Source of the DNA: JALYGY01 sp963800975
GTDB lineage: Bacteria > Actinomycetota > Rubrobacteria > Rubrobacterales > Rubrobacteraceae
Reading direction: 5' to 3'
Assembly (NCBI GenBank): GCA_963800975.1
Contig: CAWDDB010000019.1
Span: forward strand, 124,001-188,000
DNA length: 64,000 bases
Shown here: piece after piece, positions 1 to 7,881 of the stretch
Layout: every line of letters starts with the position of its first letter
Numbering within the stretch: the first letter of the stretch is position 1
Program-made: the position numbers and the translations under genes
The notes under the pieces: model-generated
Database searches by the model: none
Told to the model about the DNA's origin: nothing
What the model saw: the letters and a program-made list of their open reading frames with translations, nothing else

Positions 1-2
1 AA

Positions 3-203
3 CTACTGAGCACGGGCTAACCGTCTCACCATCAGGCGGGTCATGGCCACGTAGATGAACGCTTCGCTCGTGGCGGTCAGCCTCTCGTAATCTTTGCTCA
101 TCCTCCTGTTCTGGTCGATCCACGAGAACGTCCGCTCTACTACCCAGCGCCGCGGCAGGACGACGAACCCCTTCGGCGGCATGAGCTTCCGCCAGTCACC
201 GAC
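3..203 (-). pseudogene. IS5-family transposase, C-terminal remnant
   Basis: Minus-strand reading gives the end of a DDE transposase: GFVVLPRRWVVERTFSW, then the KDYERLTATSEAF motif, ending MVRRLARAQ and a TAG at 5-3. The W-V-V-E-R-T block carries the catalytic Glu region of IS5-type (IS427-like) transposases. Homology stops near 200, where the reading passes into an unrelated gene tail, so at most the last 65 or so codons remain. It cannot be active. It fits the MITE-like element at 2783, whose GAGACTGTCTG ends look like those of IS5-group elements (inference). Confidence 0.85.
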
Positions 204-436
204 ACCTCTACCGCTCGAAGATAACCCAAGGTTCGGACCGGGCAGGACAGACCGACCCCTTCGAATACAACCTCCCCAAGCCCAAGGGCGGCCTGCAACC
301 GGGCGAGGAGACGGAGGGCGCGGCGATCTTCGGGAAGACCGACCCGGCGCAGCCGCTACAGGTATCGTTCGCCTGGGAGCGCGGCGGTTTCATGGCCGAC
401 CAACCCGAACCGCTCGTGTTCCAGGTCAATCCCTGA
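204..436 (+). pseudogene. DUF4352-like protein, C-terminal remnant
   Basis: One frame reads ..KGGLQPGEETEGAAIFGK.. and ends PLVFQVNP plus TGA at 434-436. Gly-Leu-x-Pro-Gly-Glu followed by a Gly/Ala-rich beta strand is typical of the last two strands of DUF4352/telokin-like domains in actinobacterial lipoproteins. There is no start codon or signal peptide; the 5' end abuts the transposase remnant, so the gene was probably cut by IS insertion. Family assignment is by motif only. Confidence 0.5.
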
Positions 437-625
437 GCGAGCCTCGCTGGTCTCCACCGGTCCCCGCATTGGGGGGAGGGGCGCGACGAGGGATAGGTCG
501 CGTTTCGCCCTCCTACGGGGCGGCTCAAAAAACGCGGACGCTCTGCGCCCCAGATCGAGCGATGCTCGCGAATGGGCGCCTCCACGGCGTTGCGGTGCTG
601 TGCCGGTCGCAAGAGGTAAGGGGTT

Positions 626-678
626 GAAACCTCGCCGTAATGTGTGGGACGCATAGCGGGACTCAGGCTGGCCGCGAA
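626..678 (-). repeat. 53-bp repeat, left inverted copy
   Basis: Read on the minus strand this matches 1809-1861 over 53 bp with about eight differences; the shared core is ACATTACGGCGAGGTTTC. The two copies face each other around the reductase gene at 910-1515. Confidence 0.7.
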
Positions 679-718
679 GTTCAAGGGACGGCAGCCGGCC
701 CGTCCGCCGCTCGGAGGG

Positions 719-835
719 TAGACTGGGCGCGTGGAAAGGCCGGGACCACCGGACGCGGCGGGGCTCCGGCTCGACTGGCCCGAGATCCCCGAAGGGGTGC
801 GGGCCCGGCAAACGGTCAGGGCTGCTGGCCGTAGA
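719..835 (+). pseudogene. Phosphotransferase-like N-terminal fragment with leaderless promoter
   Basis: GTG at 731 opens a short reading whose LRLDWPEIPEGVRAR segment resembles the first helix of APH/choline-kinase-type phosphotransferases. Similarity is lost near 835, so only an N-terminal stub remains. TAGACT at 719-724 stands exactly six bases before the GTG, the spacing expected of a -10 box for a leaderless mRNA. The same TAGACT-N6-GTG arrangement precedes the hydrolase at 57415. Family assignment is tentative. Confidence 0.4.
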
Positions 836-909
836 GCACCACTTCGCGCGTTTCGTCGGTCCGTTCTTGTCGTGCAGGATGAGGTCCAGGATCTCCGCGG
901 CGCCGTCGC

Positions 910-1515
910 TCAGCGTCCCACGCGGTAGCGGATGTGCGTGGCGAGCGGAGAGTGGAGCACCTCGACCGGCTCGAACCCGAGGGACTCGACTCCGTCGAAC
1001 AGCCGCTCGCCTGACCCGAGCAGGACGGGGGCCACGTCGAGCGTGAGTTCGTCGATCACTCCGGCGGCGAGCGCCTGACGGACGGTCGAGGCCCCGCCCG
1101 CGATGTCGATGTCATCCTCGCCGGCCGTCTCACGCGCCTGCGCGTATGCGGCCTCGAAGCCTTGGGTGACGAAGTGGAAGCTCGTGCCGCCCTCCATCTC
1201 GATCGGCTCGCGGGCGTGGTGGGTGAGCACGAAGACCGGCGCGTGGTAGGGCGGCTCGGAGCCCCACCATCCATCCCAGTCCTCATCCCACTCGCCGCGG
1301 ATCGGCCCGAACATGTTGCGGCCCATGACGTAGGCCCCGCGCGGTCGCATGAGCCAGCCCTCTGCCGTCGCGTCGGCGTCGTTCGCGCCCTCGTCGCCAA
1401 GGTGCCAGCTATGGAGCTCCCTGCCGCGTTTCCCTAGCGGATTCTCCCGGCTCTGGTCGGGTCCGGCGACGAAGCCGTCCAGCGAGATAGACATGTGACA
1501 TGTGGTGCGTGGCAT
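910..1515 (-). CDS. Dihydrofolate reductase family (RibD C-terminal-like) protein
   Basis: 201 aa. The N-terminus has the family's S-L-D-G-F motif (residues 10-14), then a V-M-G-R-N-M-F segment, a G-G-A-S-T-V nucleotide-binding turn near residue 145, and L-L-G-S-G-E-R-L-F. This is the RibD_C/YyaP-type NADPH-reductase fold; substrates of these stand-alone proteins are mostly unknown. The start at 1515 is chosen because GAGGAG lies 6-8 bases upstream; an ATG six codons earlier (1533) overlaps that SD. It is one of four intact and three broken family members in the window. It faces away from the genes to its right and lies between inverted 53-bp repeats. Confidence 0.85.
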   Translation of the reverse strand: MPRTTCHMSISLDGFVAGPDQSRENPLGKRGRELHSWHLGDEGANDADATAEGWLMRPRGAYVMGRNMFGPIRGEWDEDWDGWWGSEPPYHAPVFVLTHHAREPIEMEGGTSFHFVTQGFEAAYAQARETAGEDDIDIAGGASTVRQALAAGVIDELTLDVAPVLLGSGERLFDGVESLGFEPVEVLHSPLATHIRYRVGR

Positions 1516-1808
1516 CGCGTCCTCCTCGGTCATCGGTGGTCAGTTTCCTCATGCCGAGCCTTTCCCCGCGTCCACCCTCTCCGCGCCACCGCGGAGTTTG
1601 TGTACGGTGCTCACAACCACCAGGCAAGGGTACGGCTCGCGTGTGGCTTTCACAACGGGGGTTTGGTCGGCGCGGTTGGAGGAACCGTGTACGGCGCAGC
1701 GCGTTCCCGAAACGGCGACGGGGCCCACGGAAACTCTCGCCTCTTGTCGCAGCGTAGCCGAAGCGTCCTTCGCGAACGGTGGCTTCGTTGCTCGGACACG
1801 GTTCGGGG

Positions 1809-1861
1809 TTTTCGGCCAGGCCATGTCCCGCTATGGGTCCCGGACATTACGGCGAGGTTTC
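1809..1861 (+). repeat. 53-bp repeat, right copy
   Basis: Partner of the inverted copy at 626-678; identical over CCCGCTATG and over ACATTACGGCGAGGTTTC. The stretch 1534-2072 that contains it holds no gene I can support. Confidence 0.7.
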
Positions 1862-2072
1862 CTACCGATGGTTATTATCGGGACTCGTAACCCAGGCGGG
1901 CCTAGTATGCGTGGCCCATCGGGGCAGGGCTACGCGGGCTTCCGAGAACGCACCTACTACGACGTTGGTGCATAGGGTCTTGCGTCGTGTGCTCCTCGAA
2001 CCTTTTGCTATCCTGCCGTGTCCAGTCGAAAACCTTGGTCTGCGGAACATCACCGGCCGAACGGAGGCAGCC

Positions 2073-2717
2073 ATGCTAGAGGTCATCGGCGCCGGATACG
2101 GGCGCACGGGCACGCTGTCGTTAAAGGCAGCGCTGGAGCGGCTCGGCTTCGGCCCCTGCTACCACGCCGTCGAGTTCATGCGCCACCCCGATCACCAGGC
2201 GCGATGGGAGGCGGCTTTCCGAGGCAACCCGCGGTGGGAGGAGGTGTTCGCCGGGTGCCGCTCCACCGTGGACTTCCCCGGCGTGTCCTTCTGGCGAGAA
2301 CTCGTCGACGCCTACCCGGAGGCCAAGGTGATCCTTACCGTCCGCGACCCGCGGGAGTGGTACGCCAGCATGCGCGACACGTTCCTCGCGGCCGCGGGTC
2401 CCGACGGCCGACCGCCGATACCGGGGGTCGGTGAGGGGTCCTTCGGGGAAGGGATGGACTGGTCTCAGATGATGGCCGATCTTCGGGACGAGCCGACCGC
2501 CATCGCCGGCTTCGAGCGGCACATCGAGGACGTCCGAAGCTACGTGCCCGAGGACAGGCTGCTGGTCTACGAGGTGAAGGAAAGCTGGCGGCCGCTGTGC
2601 GACTTCCTCGACGTCCAGGTACCCGACGAACCGTTTCCCCGCCTCAACGACGCCGAGGCCTTCAAGGAACTGATGGACCAACACGGCCCACGCCAGTCCA
2701 ACGACCTACCGGCCTGA
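2073..2717 (+). CDS. Sulfotransferase family protein
   Basis: 214 aa, the usual size for small bacterial sulfotransferases. Residues 8-14 (GYGRTGT) form the PAPS 5'-phosphosulfate-binding P-loop, with T-L-S-L-K-A-A-L continuing helix 1. VRDPREWY at 90-97 is the 3'-phosphate-binding strand and loop. A bulky-substrate region (G-x-G-E-G-S-F-G-E-G-M-D-W) follows near residue 125, and the end has the W-R-P-L-C-D-F-L helix seen in P-loop sulfotransferases. Acceptor unknown. ACGGAGGCAGCC is a good SD for the ATG at 2073; a reading open further upstream lacks one. It is monocistronic. Confidence 0.88.
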   Translation: MLEVIGAGYGRTGTLSLKAALERLGFGPCYHAVEFMRHPDHQARWEAAFRGNPRWEEVFAGCRSTVDFPGVSFWRELVDAYPEAKVILTVRDPREWYASMRDTFLAAAGPDGRPPIPGVGEGSFGEGMDWSQMMADLRDEPTAIAGFERHIEDVRSYVPEDRLLVYEVKESWRPLCDFLDVQVPDEPFPRLNDAEAFKELMDQHGPRQSNDLPA

Positions 2718-2782
2718 AGCGCACTCGCCTTCGCCCTCAGCGGCGGTGGGCTAAGAACACCGACTTCGGAGAACCCTGCTAC

Positions 2783-2924
2783 GAGACTGTCTGGAAACTC
2801 CGAATGGGCTTCGATCTAGGGACGTAGCGAGAGGTCAAGTCAGGCTGAAGATATCCTAACTCGCCCTCTTGACCCACTAAACGCAGCCAATCGAGACCCG
2901 TTCACCTATTTTTCAGACAGTCTC
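2783..2924. mobile_element. MITE-like element with GAGACTGTCTG inverted ends
   Basis: GAGACTGTCTG at 2783-2793 is repeated in perfect inverted form (CAGACAGTCTC) at 2914-2924, and the adjacent bases (GAAA / TTTTT) extend the symmetry. The 142-bp unit has no coding capacity and is flanked on both sides by AC, a possible 2-bp target duplication. This is the form of a non-autonomous derivative of an IS5-group element. Confidence 0.65.
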
Positions 2925-3046
2925 ACGACGCACTCGGGCGAATAAGGAGGTCCTGCGAACAAGGGGACGTATCTTTCCGCTCAGAAGTTCGCATGGTAAT
3001 GGTAGGAGTGTTCGTCGATGTGACGTTCACACAAAGGAGGACCGAC

Positions 3047-3406
3047 ATGGGAACACGACCCGCGCCCGTTACCGCCGCCATCCTTCTCGCGCTGAGTAGC
3101 CTCGCGGGCCTCCCCGGCCCGCTGTTGCCCGGGTCCGAGGCGGTGCCGGCGGTGGTCCTTTACGGGGGCATCGTGTTGGGCGTTGCTGGCCTCGTGGCCG
3201 TCGTGGGGTTGTGGACGCTCAAGAGGTGGGGCCTTTGGCTCGCCGTCGTCGTCTCCGCGCTGAACCTCTTGTCGGCGGCGCCGGGGGTGGCCTTCGCGCC
3301 GGGAGGCGGTGGGAAGGCCTTCGCCTTGGCAGGGGTGGTGGTCTCGGCCATCACCATCGTGCTAGTTGTACTTCCGGCATCGCGCCGTGCTCTAACTGCT
3401 TCCTGA
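3047..3406 (+). CDS. Small integral membrane protein, function unknown
   Basis: 119 aa with about four hydrophobic segments: residues 8-25, 37-58 (VVLYGGIVLGVAGLVAVVG), 64-81 and 92-112. No catalytic motif or family signature is recognised. The start at 3047 is set by AAAGGAGG, five to six bases upstream; the reading opens 18 codons earlier without an SD. The gene stands alone, with a MITE upstream and the palindromic dispersed repeat beginning one base after its stop. DoxX-like or DUF-type small membrane proteins are possible homologues, but nothing in the sequence decides it. Confidence 0.7.
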   Translation: MGTRPAPVTAAILLALSSLAGLPGPLLPGSEAVPAVVLYGGIVLGVAGLVAVVGLWTLKRWGLWLAVVVSALNLLSAAPGVAFAPGGGGKAFALAGVVVSAITIVLVVLPASRRALTAS

Positions 3407-3444
3407 GCTTCCGAGAACCCGTCTTCACCGAAAGTGGGTGAATA
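3407..3444 (-). repeat. Palindromic dispersed repeat, minus orientation
   Basis: On the minus strand it reads TATTCACCCACTTTCGGTGA then AGACGGGTTCTCGGAAGC, the same pattern as copies at 50184, 52612, 53569, 54382, 55716, 57335 and 58277. CCC..TTTC-GGT-GAA..GGG can pair as a hairpin. It begins directly after the stop of the membrane-protein gene. Confidence 0.75.
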
Positions 3445-3684
3445 TCGTCGCTTCGGTCCGATACGGAGGGGGAGTGGGGCAAGGCGAGGATTCGGAGTCC
3501 TCTCGATGGTGCATCAGCCCCCGCAAAATACGCCGGTATCCCTCGCTCCAGATCGCAAACAATTTGCCAATCGGGGTGATCAAGTCCGTGGCTGCGTTGT
3601 GGCCGTGGGGTCCCCTCGTTGTGGTCGCCAGAATCCCAGAAAACGACCGTAGATGTTTTCTTATCCGCTAGCTACGATGGGAGT

Positions 3685-4144
3685 ATGACCGAGAACGGTG
3701 CATCTGGGCCCAAGGACCCCTGGGATAGGCGCCAGGGACGCCAAGGCCGAGGCGCGCGTGGAGGGGGAGCTGACGGGCATCCGCTTGCACTGGGCCGAGA
3801 TCGCTCGCGAGAAAGAGAAGAACCACACCCGCCTGCTGAAGATGGGGGAGCAGATGTACGCCAAGGCCGAGTAGATCTTCTCCAAGGAGCTCTCCAAGGA
3901 CAACTACTCGATGGCCCACGGCGTGCAGATGGCCAAGTTCTTGCTCGAGATCCAGAAGATGCTCATGGATCTCGAGAGGACGACGAAAGCGCAGGAGGAG
4001 GGGAGGTGGACCGAGGATGACGAGACGGCTGTGGCTGGACTACTGGAGGAAGTGGACTCCGAGGCAGCACGACAGCTATTTGACGAAGCTGCCCGCCGCG
4101 CAGCGGACGAAGCGCCTGAGGACCCTGAGCCAGACCCCACCTGA
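3685..4144 (+). pseudogene. Phage small-terminase-like pseudogene
   Basis: ATG at 3685, with TACGAT six bases before it, opens a frame that must shift near 3730-3745 to enter a coherent helical reading (GELTGIRLHWAEIAREKEKN, then MAKFLLEIQKMLMDLE), ending PEDPEPDPT and TGA at 4142-4144. This frame also has an in-frame TAG at 3872-3874, between YAKAE and IFSKELS, with coding sense on both sides. Position directly before a large terminase suggests a small-terminase or DNA-packaging accessory protein; this is inferred from context. Two lesions make it a pseudogene, unless the TAG is read through. Confidence 0.5.
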
Positions 4145-5070
4145 GGACGATACGTGGCTCTACTGGTGGCTGAGGCAGTTCTACGGCCTCACGTTCCCCA
4201 CCAGGGCGTGCTGCCAGGAGCACACCGCGACTTTCAAGATCCTCGCCGACGCCTTCTTCGCCAGGCACCCCGTGACCGTGGTGAAGGGCTCGAGGGGCCT
4301 CGCCGGCAAGTCGCTCCTGTTCGGCGTCGCCGGATCGCTCAGGGCGGCGCTCAAGCACCACGAGGTGAACATCTTCGGCGGATCGGGCGAGCAGTCCAAG
4401 AACGTCCAGAAGTATTTGACCGGGGCGCACCCCAAGATGGGCGGCCTGATGTGGGACCATGCTCGCGCTCCCAGGCACCTGATATCGGGGACCACCGCGA
4501 CCGAGGCCCGCTTCCACGGTGGCGGCGTCGCCAGGGCGCTCAACGCCTCTCAGACGCACGCGAGGGGCGGGCACCCCAACCTCGTCATAGGCGACGAGAT
4601 CGACGAGATGCCGTTTGACATACTCGAGGCTATCCTGGGCCAGCCCCAGGGCGTGGAGGCGGGGGCTCTGCTCGGCTCAACCCACCAGCACGACGCCGGC
4701 ACGATGACCGACACCCTGGAGATGGCCGAGGCGAAGGGCTGGCCGGTGCACGAGGTGTGCCACCGCTGTAACCACGTCTCCAACGGCGGCTGGCTCACCG
4801 ACGAGATGATCGCGCTCAAGAAGGCGACGATGACCCCGGAGACCTGGCGCGTCGAGGTAGAGCTCCAGGAGCCCAACCCCCAGCGCCGGGTCTTCACGCT
4901 TGCGCACCTCGAGGTACTCTTCGACCCGGACTGGGGAGAGTTCCCGGATTCGATGGGCCTCGAGTACGAGGTCATCCCTCCCTCCGCTCCCGGCACCTAC
5001 ACCCACGACGCCGACTGGGGCCGCAAGAGGCACAACACCTGCATCCCGACCCCGCGACGATCCGACCTGA
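4017..5070 (+). pseudogene. Phage terminase large subunit, 3'-truncated
   Basis: The ATPase half of a phage DNA-packaging motor. The Walker A-like VVKGSRGLAGKS lies at residues 89-99, the Walker B LVIGDEIDEM near 188, an H-R-C-N-H zinc-like turn near 249, and the nuclease-domain strand HDADWG near 332. Similarity stops just after that (about 5035-5070). The frame stays open to 5420, but the rest is antisense to the regulator gene at 5136-5852, so it is a chance extension. Large terminases are usually 450-600 aa, so most of the nuclease domain is missing. No capsid, portal or integrase gene is nearby: an isolated prophage fragment. Confidence 0.75.
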
Positions 5071-5135
5071 AGTGGCCGGAGCTTCAGAGGCGCTCGATGT
5101 TCCACGGGTTTCGCTGCCCGGAGACGGTCTTCGGG

Positions 5136-5852
5136 TTACCCTTTCCAGGGGCCTGCCGGTTTGGGGGCGGGCTCCGGCAGCGGGAAAAGGCCCGGCAAGC
5201 GTTCCACGGCCGACCGGTCGCCTTCGATCTCGACGCCCCCGGACCGGAGGGCTACGTCGAGGTCGCCCCCCTCGTAGACGAGCGCGCCGAGCGTGTCTAC
5301 GTCCGTCTGGATCCTCGCGACCGGGTCTCCCGGCGCGCCGTGGTACACCCGGATGCTCCCGTCCTCCACCTCGAGCCCGAAGGGCTGACCGTCGAGCACC
5401 AGCTCGTAGCTGGCCTCTAAGTCGCCGGCGGCCTCGCGATCGAACATCGTCCGGAACGACACCATGAGCCCGTCCACGCCGATCTCGTCACCTTCGCTCC
5501 TCCATGGGGAGCGGACGCCCCAGCGGCCGATGGCTTCGACCACCGGCCCGAGTTCCTCCCCCCAGTCCGTGAGCTCGTAGACCTTCGACGCCGCGGGCGC
5601 GGGGAGCGTGCGCCGGCGCACCACCCCCGCCGTCTCGAGCGTCTCGAGGCGGTCGGTGAGGATGTTCGTGCTGATGCCGGGCAGGCCCGCTCGCAGGTCC
5701 GTGAACCGCTTCGGGCCCAGCAAGAGCTCGCGCACGACGAGCAGCGTCCAGCGCTCCCCCACGATGTCCAGCCCCTGCGCCGTGCCGCACGCGTCGTGGT
5801 ACCTGCGCCAGCCCGGCTCGTCCGTTCTGTCCTTCACCTTCGCGGTAGCCAT
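5136..5852 (-). CDS. HxlR-type regulator fused to SCP2-like domain
   Basis: 238 aa. Residues 15-110 are an HxlR winged helix: conserved Cys22 in A-C-G-T-A-Q, the G-E-R-W-T-L-L-V-V-R-E-L helix, then F-T-D-L and I-S-T-N-I-L-T-D-R-L. Residues 135-225 form a second alpha/beta region (M-F-D-R-E-A-A-G-D-L-E-A-S-Y-E-L-V) like the sterol-carrier/SCP2 fold found at the C-terminus of many actinobacterial HxlR proteins. It probably represses the divergent DoxX-led genes; HxlR proteins often sense quinones, aldehydes or disulfide stress (family knowledge). The start at 5852 gives the typical M-A-T-A-K-V; further upstream the reading is AT-rich promoter sequence. Confidence 0.85.
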   Translation of the reverse strand: MATAKVKDRTDEPGWRRYHDACGTAQGLDIVGERWTLLVVRELLLGPKRFTDLRAGLPGISTNILTDRLETLETAGVVRRRTLPAPAASKVYELTDWGEELGPVVEAIGRWGVRSPWRSEGDEIGVDGLMVSFRTMFDREAAGDLEASYELVLDGQPFGLEVEDGSIRVYHGAPGDPVARIQTDVDTLGALVYEGGDLDVALRSGGVEIEGDRSAVERLPGLFPLPEPAPKPAGPWKG

Positions 5853-5878
5853 GCACGGCAGTCTACCACGTGCCGTGC
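5853..5878. promoter_or_regulatory. Inverted repeat at the regulator start, possible operator
   Basis: GCACGGCA at 5853-5860 and TGCCGTGC at 5871-5878 form a perfect 8-bp inverted repeat with a 10-bp spacer directly before the HxlR start codon. Its place suggests autoregulation or shared control of the divergent genes (inference). Confidence 0.5.
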
Positions 5879-5917
5879 GTAACAACAACTGTATAGAATA
5901 AAATAAAAACATAATAC

Positions 5918-5946
5918 TTGCAAAAAACAACTACGGCCTGTATACT
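5918..5946 (+). promoter_or_regulatory. Sigma-70-type promoter TTGCAA-N17-TATACT
   Basis: TTGCAA (5918-5923) and TATACT (5941-5946) are separated by exactly 17 bp, inside an AT-rich pocket unlike its surroundings. It points at the DoxX/reductase/ABM/VOC genes and starts about 40 bp before the first ATG. Confidence 0.7.
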
Positions 5947-5985
5947 GCCCCCAGTCGATGACGGAGAGTGCACAGGAGGACGAGG

Positions 5986-6399
5986 ATGTACGGACAGGCA
6001 GCGGTAGAAGGTAGGGGCGCTACCCGCGGGCTCGCCGCAAGGTCCGCTCGGTGGGTGGGCCGCATCATCAGCGCGCTCGTGGTCGCGTTCCTGCTCTTCG
6101 ACGGCGGCATCAAGGCGATGATGTTGGAGCCCGCCGTCGAGGGGTCGGCCCAACTCGGCTACCCCGAGGGCACCGTCTTCGGGATCGGCCTGGCCCTGCT
6201 CGTCAGCACGCTCCTCTACGCCATCCCGCGCACGGCGTTCCTCGGGGCGATCTTGCTGACAGGCTACCTCGGCGGGGCCGTGGCGACCCAGGTGCGCGTG
6301 GAGGACCCGTGGTTTTTGTTCCCCGCCTTCTTCGGGGTGCTGGTTTGGGGTGGCCTCTTCCTGCGCGACGAGCGGGTCAGGGCGCTCGTCGCGAAGTGA
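5986..6399 (+). CDS. DoxX-like membrane protein
   Basis: 137 aa with four hydrophobic helices after a short N-terminal tail (residues 25-45, 57-77, 85-103, 110-125). The R-I-I-S-A-L-V-V-A-F-L-L-F-D-G-G-I-K-A opening and the final V-W-G-G-L-F-L-R-D match the DoxX-like/DUF4064-type four-helix family, often linked to thiol or redox stress enzymes. GGAGGACGAGG precedes the ATG at 5986; an ATG six codons upstream lacks this support. It is first gene after the strong promoter, followed after 23 bp by a reductase. Confidence 0.75.
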   Translation: MYGQAAVEGRGATRGLAARSARWVGRIISALVVAFLLFDGGIKAMMLEPAVEGSAQLGYPEGTVFGIGLALLVSTLLYAIPRTAFLGAILLTGYLGGAVATQVRVEDPWFLFPAFFGVLVWGGLFLRDERVRALVAK

Positions 6400-6422
6400 G
6401 GCTGGAACGAGAAAGGATCGGC

Positions 6423-6989
6423 ATGAGGGAACTCATCGCGGACATGTACATCACGCTCGACGGCTACGCCTTCGGCGAGGGCGCGCCCGCCTACTTCGGC
6501 TACCTCGGCCCCGACCTCGGGCGCTTGATAGACGACGACGTGGCCGAGCCCCAGGTACTGCTGATGGGCCGCAAAACCTACGAGATGATGTTGGGGATCG
6601 TGCGCGACCAGCCTGTCGAGGGCGGCGACCGGATGAACGAGCTGCCCAAGGTGGTGTTCTCAGGGACGCTTCGGGAACCGCTCGAGTGGAACAACAGCCG
6701 ATTGGTCGGAGGGGACCTCGTCGAGGAGGTCCGCTCGCTGAAGGCCGAGGGCGGCGAGCCGCTGCGCACCATGGGCAGCATCTCGGTGGTCAAGGCCCTA
6801 ATGGGGGCGGGCCTGGTGGACCGGCTGCGGCTCGTCGTGTTCCCGCAGATCCTCGGCGAAACGGGACGGGAGCCGCTCTTCGCCGGCTACCCCGACATCG
6901 GCCTGGAGCTAGTCGAAACCGGCGTCCTCGACGGCCGCATCGTCGTGCTCGAGTACCGTCCGAGTGGCAAGGACATCCCGCGAGCCTGA
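6423..6989 (+). CDS. Dihydrofolate reductase family protein
   Basis: 188 aa RibD_C/DHFR-like fold. M-Y-I-T-L-D-G-Y is the N-terminal strand and cofactor loop; V-L-L-M-G-R-K-T-Y-E-M is the core strand-helix; T-M-G-S-I-S-V-V-K-A-L binds the NADPH pyrophosphate; DRLRLVVFPQILGETGREP is the C-terminal beta arm. GAAAGGATCGGC precedes the ATG. It is second in the DoxX-ABM-VOC-reductase run. A second, broken copy of its C-terminal arm lies at 8541-8636. Substrate not predictable. Confidence 0.85.
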   Translation: MRELIADMYITLDGYAFGEGAPAYFGYLGPDLGRLIDDDVAEPQVLLMGRKTYEMMLGIVRDQPVEGGDRMNELPKVVFSGTLREPLEWNNSRLVGGDLVEEVRSLKAEGGEPLRTMGSISVVKALMGAGLVDRLRLVVFPQILGETGREPLFAGYPDIGLELVETGVLDGRIVVLEYRPSGKDIPRA

Positions 6990-7041
6990 ACACCCAGAAT
7001 CAGCCAGTCCCACTCGAAGGCGGCAGAACAGGAGCGCGCCA

Positions 7042-7392
7042 ATGGTCATCGTTGCAGGACACATCGCCGTCGAGCCCCAGCAGCGCGAGTCCTACCTCGC
7101 GGACTGCGTGATCATCGTCGAACAGGCACGCAAGGTGGCCGGCTGCCTCGACTGCGCCATCACCGGCGACCTGATCGACCCCAGCCGCGTCAACATCTTC
7201 GAGCGCTGGGAGTCGCAAGAGGCCCTCGAAACCGCCCGCAGCAACAGCCCGAGCAACGAGCAATTCGTCGAGGCCATGCTCTCGGTGTCCGTAGAGGAGT
7301 ACGACATCGCCGACGTGCAGCATCGCACTGACCTGAACCGAGGTCGTCGTTCAGCGCGAACCTCTGTCCGGAGGAGGAATCGTGAAGCTTGA
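7042..7392 (+). CDS. Antibiotic biosynthesis monooxygenase (ABM) domain protein
   Basis: 116 aa. M-V-I-V-A-G-H-I-A-V opens the ferredoxin-like ABM fold; then come R-E-S-Y-L-A-D-C, G-C-L-D-C-A-I-T-G-D, and the strand N-I-F-E-R-W-E-S-Q-E-A-L, which carries the family's conserved Trp. The C-terminal 20 or so residues are basic and probably unstructured. Proteins of this size act as cofactor-free monooxygenases or as small stress proteins like YgiN. The last 11 bp overlap the next gene, so the two are translationally coupled. Confidence 0.82.
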   Translation: MVIVAGHIAVEPQQRESYLADCVIIVEQARKVAGCLDCAITGDLIDPSRVNIFERWESQEALETARSNSPSNEQFVEAMLSVSVEEYDIADVQHRTDLNRGRRSARTSVRRRNREA

Positions 7393-7795
7393 CCGAGCAA
7401 CGGTGTGCCTACCCATCAAGGATCGCCTGGTATCGCACGCTTTCTACACCGCCCTCGGGTTCGCGGCAGTGGGCGAGTTGGGGGACGATGGGCTACCCGA
7501 GCCCCTGCAGTTCGAGATCAGCGCCGGATTGCGTGTGATGCTGATTCCGTCGCGCGGCTTCGGGTGGGTGATCGGTGATCGCAAACGATCGCCGCGGGAT
7601 GCGCATGAGTGTCTGGTCGTGATCGGGCTGGCCACCGATGCCGCAGTCGACGAGCTGATGCGTCGCGCGCAGGACGCCGGCGCCGAGATCGTCATCGAAG
7701 CTGGAAACCAGAATTGGGGATACGCTGGCGCCTTCGCCGACCCCGACGGCCACATGTGGCAGGTCGGCCGCGCTGACGGCTTCCTAACTCGATAG
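7382..7795 (+). CDS. VOC/glyoxalase-like protein
   Basis: 137 aa with two beta-alpha-beta-beta-beta halves: L-P-I-K-D-R-L-V-S-H-A-F-Y-T-A-L-G-F at the start and A-F-A-D-P-D-G-H-M-W-Q-V at the end. The second motif supplies a potential metal ligand at the final Q-V strand and is typical of bleomycin-resistance/dioxygenase-superfamily members. The GTG at 7382 is chosen because GGAGGAATC stands directly before it; it overlaps the ABM gene by 11 bp. Confidence 0.85.
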   Translation: MKLDRATVCLPIKDRLVSHAFYTALGFAAVGELGDDGLPEPLQFEISAGLRVMLIPSRGFGWVIGDRKRSPRDAHECLVVIGLATDAAVDELMRRAQDAGAEIVIEAGNQNWGYAGAFADPDGHMWQVGRADGFLTR

Positions 7796-7881
7796 GGGGC
7801 CCCAAACCGGCACGCGCTGCGATTTGCGGCACCGACCGTGCCATGACCGACGAAATCAACCAACGAGAAGGAACCGCGACC

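Noticed and set aside
1779..2072. Upstream extension of the sulfotransferase to 312 aa
   Set aside because: The family begins at M-L-E-V-I-G-A-G-Y-G-R; a proper SD stands before ATG 2073, and the upstream part covers the 53-bp repeat.
5071..5420. Continuation of the terminase reading frame to a 467-aa product
   Set aside because: The last part is antisense to the HxlR/SCP2 gene and loses all terminase similarity after H-D-A-D-W-G.
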